Assembly (NCBI GenBank): GCA_031268395.1
Contig: JAIRXI010000350.1
Location: forward strand, 1 to 5,961
DNA from: Tannerella sp.
GTDB lineage: Bacteria > Bacteroidota > Bacteroidia > Bacteroidales > Tannerellaceae
Length of the DNA: 5,961 bases
Direction of reading: 5' to 3'
Below are positions 5,721 to 5,961 of this stretch, one piece after another; the first letter of the stretch is position 1; the number at the start of each line of letters is the position of its first letter. The position numbers and the translations under genes were made by a program. The notes beneath the pieces are model-generated. The model worked only from the letters and a program-made list of their open reading frames with translations, had not been told where the DNA came from and searched no databases.

Positions 5721-5766
5721 TGGTGGGCACAATCCCCCACCGTCCGGACACCGTGTCCCGTTTTTT
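5713..5766 (+). terminator. rho-independent terminator of the operon
   Basis: Three stems compete here and all precede a T6 tract (5761-5766). CGGGAC (5713-5718) pairs with GTCCCG (5755-5760), directly abutting the T-run. GGACGGTGG (5715-5723) pairs with CCACCGTCC (5737-5745), extended by GGG/CCC around a 6-nt loop. GGACA (5746-5750) pairs with TGTCC (5754-5758). The T-run is on the + strand, so it serves the HAD end of the operon. On the minus strand the same tract is A6 and lies just behind the convergent gene, so it does not form an intrinsic terminator for that gene. Confidence 0.6.
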
Positions 5767-5777
5767 ACCGGCAGGCC
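5758..5777. repeat. 20-nt direct repeat shared with 400-419
   Basis: CCGTTTTTTACCGGCAGGCC at 5758-5777 is identical to 400-419 in the right arm of the first palindrome. A shorter inverted version lies at 129-144 in the left arm. Here it supplies the terminator T-run and ends exactly at the stop codon of the convergent minus-strand gene. The adjacent CCGGGACGG (5712-5720) also resembles the half-module of the palindrome, so 5712-5777 is probably a degraded member of the same repeat family. Confidence 0.65.
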
Positions 5778-5960
5778 TTACCGCTTGCCGGTGTGGACGA
5801 ACGCAGTATACAGCTGTATCAGCGCCGATATAAGCAGGAAGGCAATCCATTCCATGCGGTGCCTGAACATGAAAACGGACGCGGCAATCAAGGCCAGGCC
5901 CGCAAGGGAGTTCCAGCGGTTCAGCCGGCGTGTTCGGAAGTCGGACGGAGAAGAAGAGAC
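5778..5960 (-). CDS. small two-helix membrane protein, 5' end outside the window
   Basis: On the minus strand an open frame runs from the window edge (5960) to TAA at 5780-5778 and gives 60 visible residues. A basic stretch (RTRRLNRWNS) precedes a first hydrophobic helix (LAGLALIAASVFMF). A short basic turn (RHRMEW) leads to a second helix (IAFLLISALIQLYTAFV), and the tail is HTGKR. The positive-inside pattern of the flanks suggests an inner-membrane hairpin. The start codon is not in the window, so full length is unknown. I do not recognise a named family. A longer minus-strand frame across the same bases gives no hydrophobic pattern and is rejected. The gene is convergent with the operon and ends at the shared 20-nt repeat. 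Confidence 0.7.
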   Translation of the reverse strand, partial: VSSSPSDFRTRRLNRWNSLAGLALIAASVFMFRHRMEWIAFLLISALIQLYTAFVHTGKR

Positions 5961-5961
5961 G

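Noticed and set aside
4762..5850. 362-residue minus-strand frame
   Set aside because: It is antisense to the cupin and HAD genes and out of frame with the membrane protein at 5778-5960, with no domain pattern.

Overview
The window reads as a piece of a fairly GC-rich Bacteroidota chromosome, most likely order Bacteroidales. The grounds are a GldB-family lipoprotein gene, a -7 box of the TAnnTTTG type (705-712), A-rich rather than Shine-Dalgarno leaders, and a Tat/lipoprotein Dabb protein typical of the group. The GC-rich third codon positions would fit an Alistipes/Rikenellaceae-like genome, but that placement is a guess.

Layout. Positions 1-700 hold no convincing gene. They hold two large inverted repeats. 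The first is a nested palindrome (83-461) built from four copies of an 18-19 nt self-complementary module. The second is a compact MITE-like element (521-676) with long terminal inverted repeats, flanked on both sides by TA. A promoter-like box follows at 705-712. From 755 to 5604 seven genes lie on the + strand with very short gaps: a 37-residue small ORF, metF (methylenetetrahydrofolate reductase), a Tat-type lipoprotein with a stress-responsive A/B barrel (Dabb) domain, the clamp-loader delta' subunit (holB), a GldB-family lipoprotein, a WbuC-type cupin metalloprotein, and a HAD/beta-phosphoglucomutase-like phosphatase. Gaps from metF onward are 11, 3, 5, 3 and -4 nt, so this is very probably one operon. 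It mixes housekeeping functions (folate/methionine, replication) with envelope proteins.

The right end (5605-5961) is accessory again. Just behind the HAD stop codon lies a short decayed remnant of an IS66-family transposase (about 5613-5720). It runs into a GC-rich hairpin plus T-tract terminator (5713-5766). The terminator ends in a 20-nt sequence (5758-5777) that also occurs exactly in the right arm of the first palindrome (400-419). A convergent minus-strand gene for a small two-helix membrane protein (5778-5960) is cut by the window edge.

The operon itself is ordinary Bacteroidales content. The less explained parts are the repeat family shared by both flanks, the MITE-like element directly upstream of the operon promoter, the small ORF ahead of metF, and the IS66 relic. 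No CRISPR array, tRNA, rRNA or recognisable defence system is visible.
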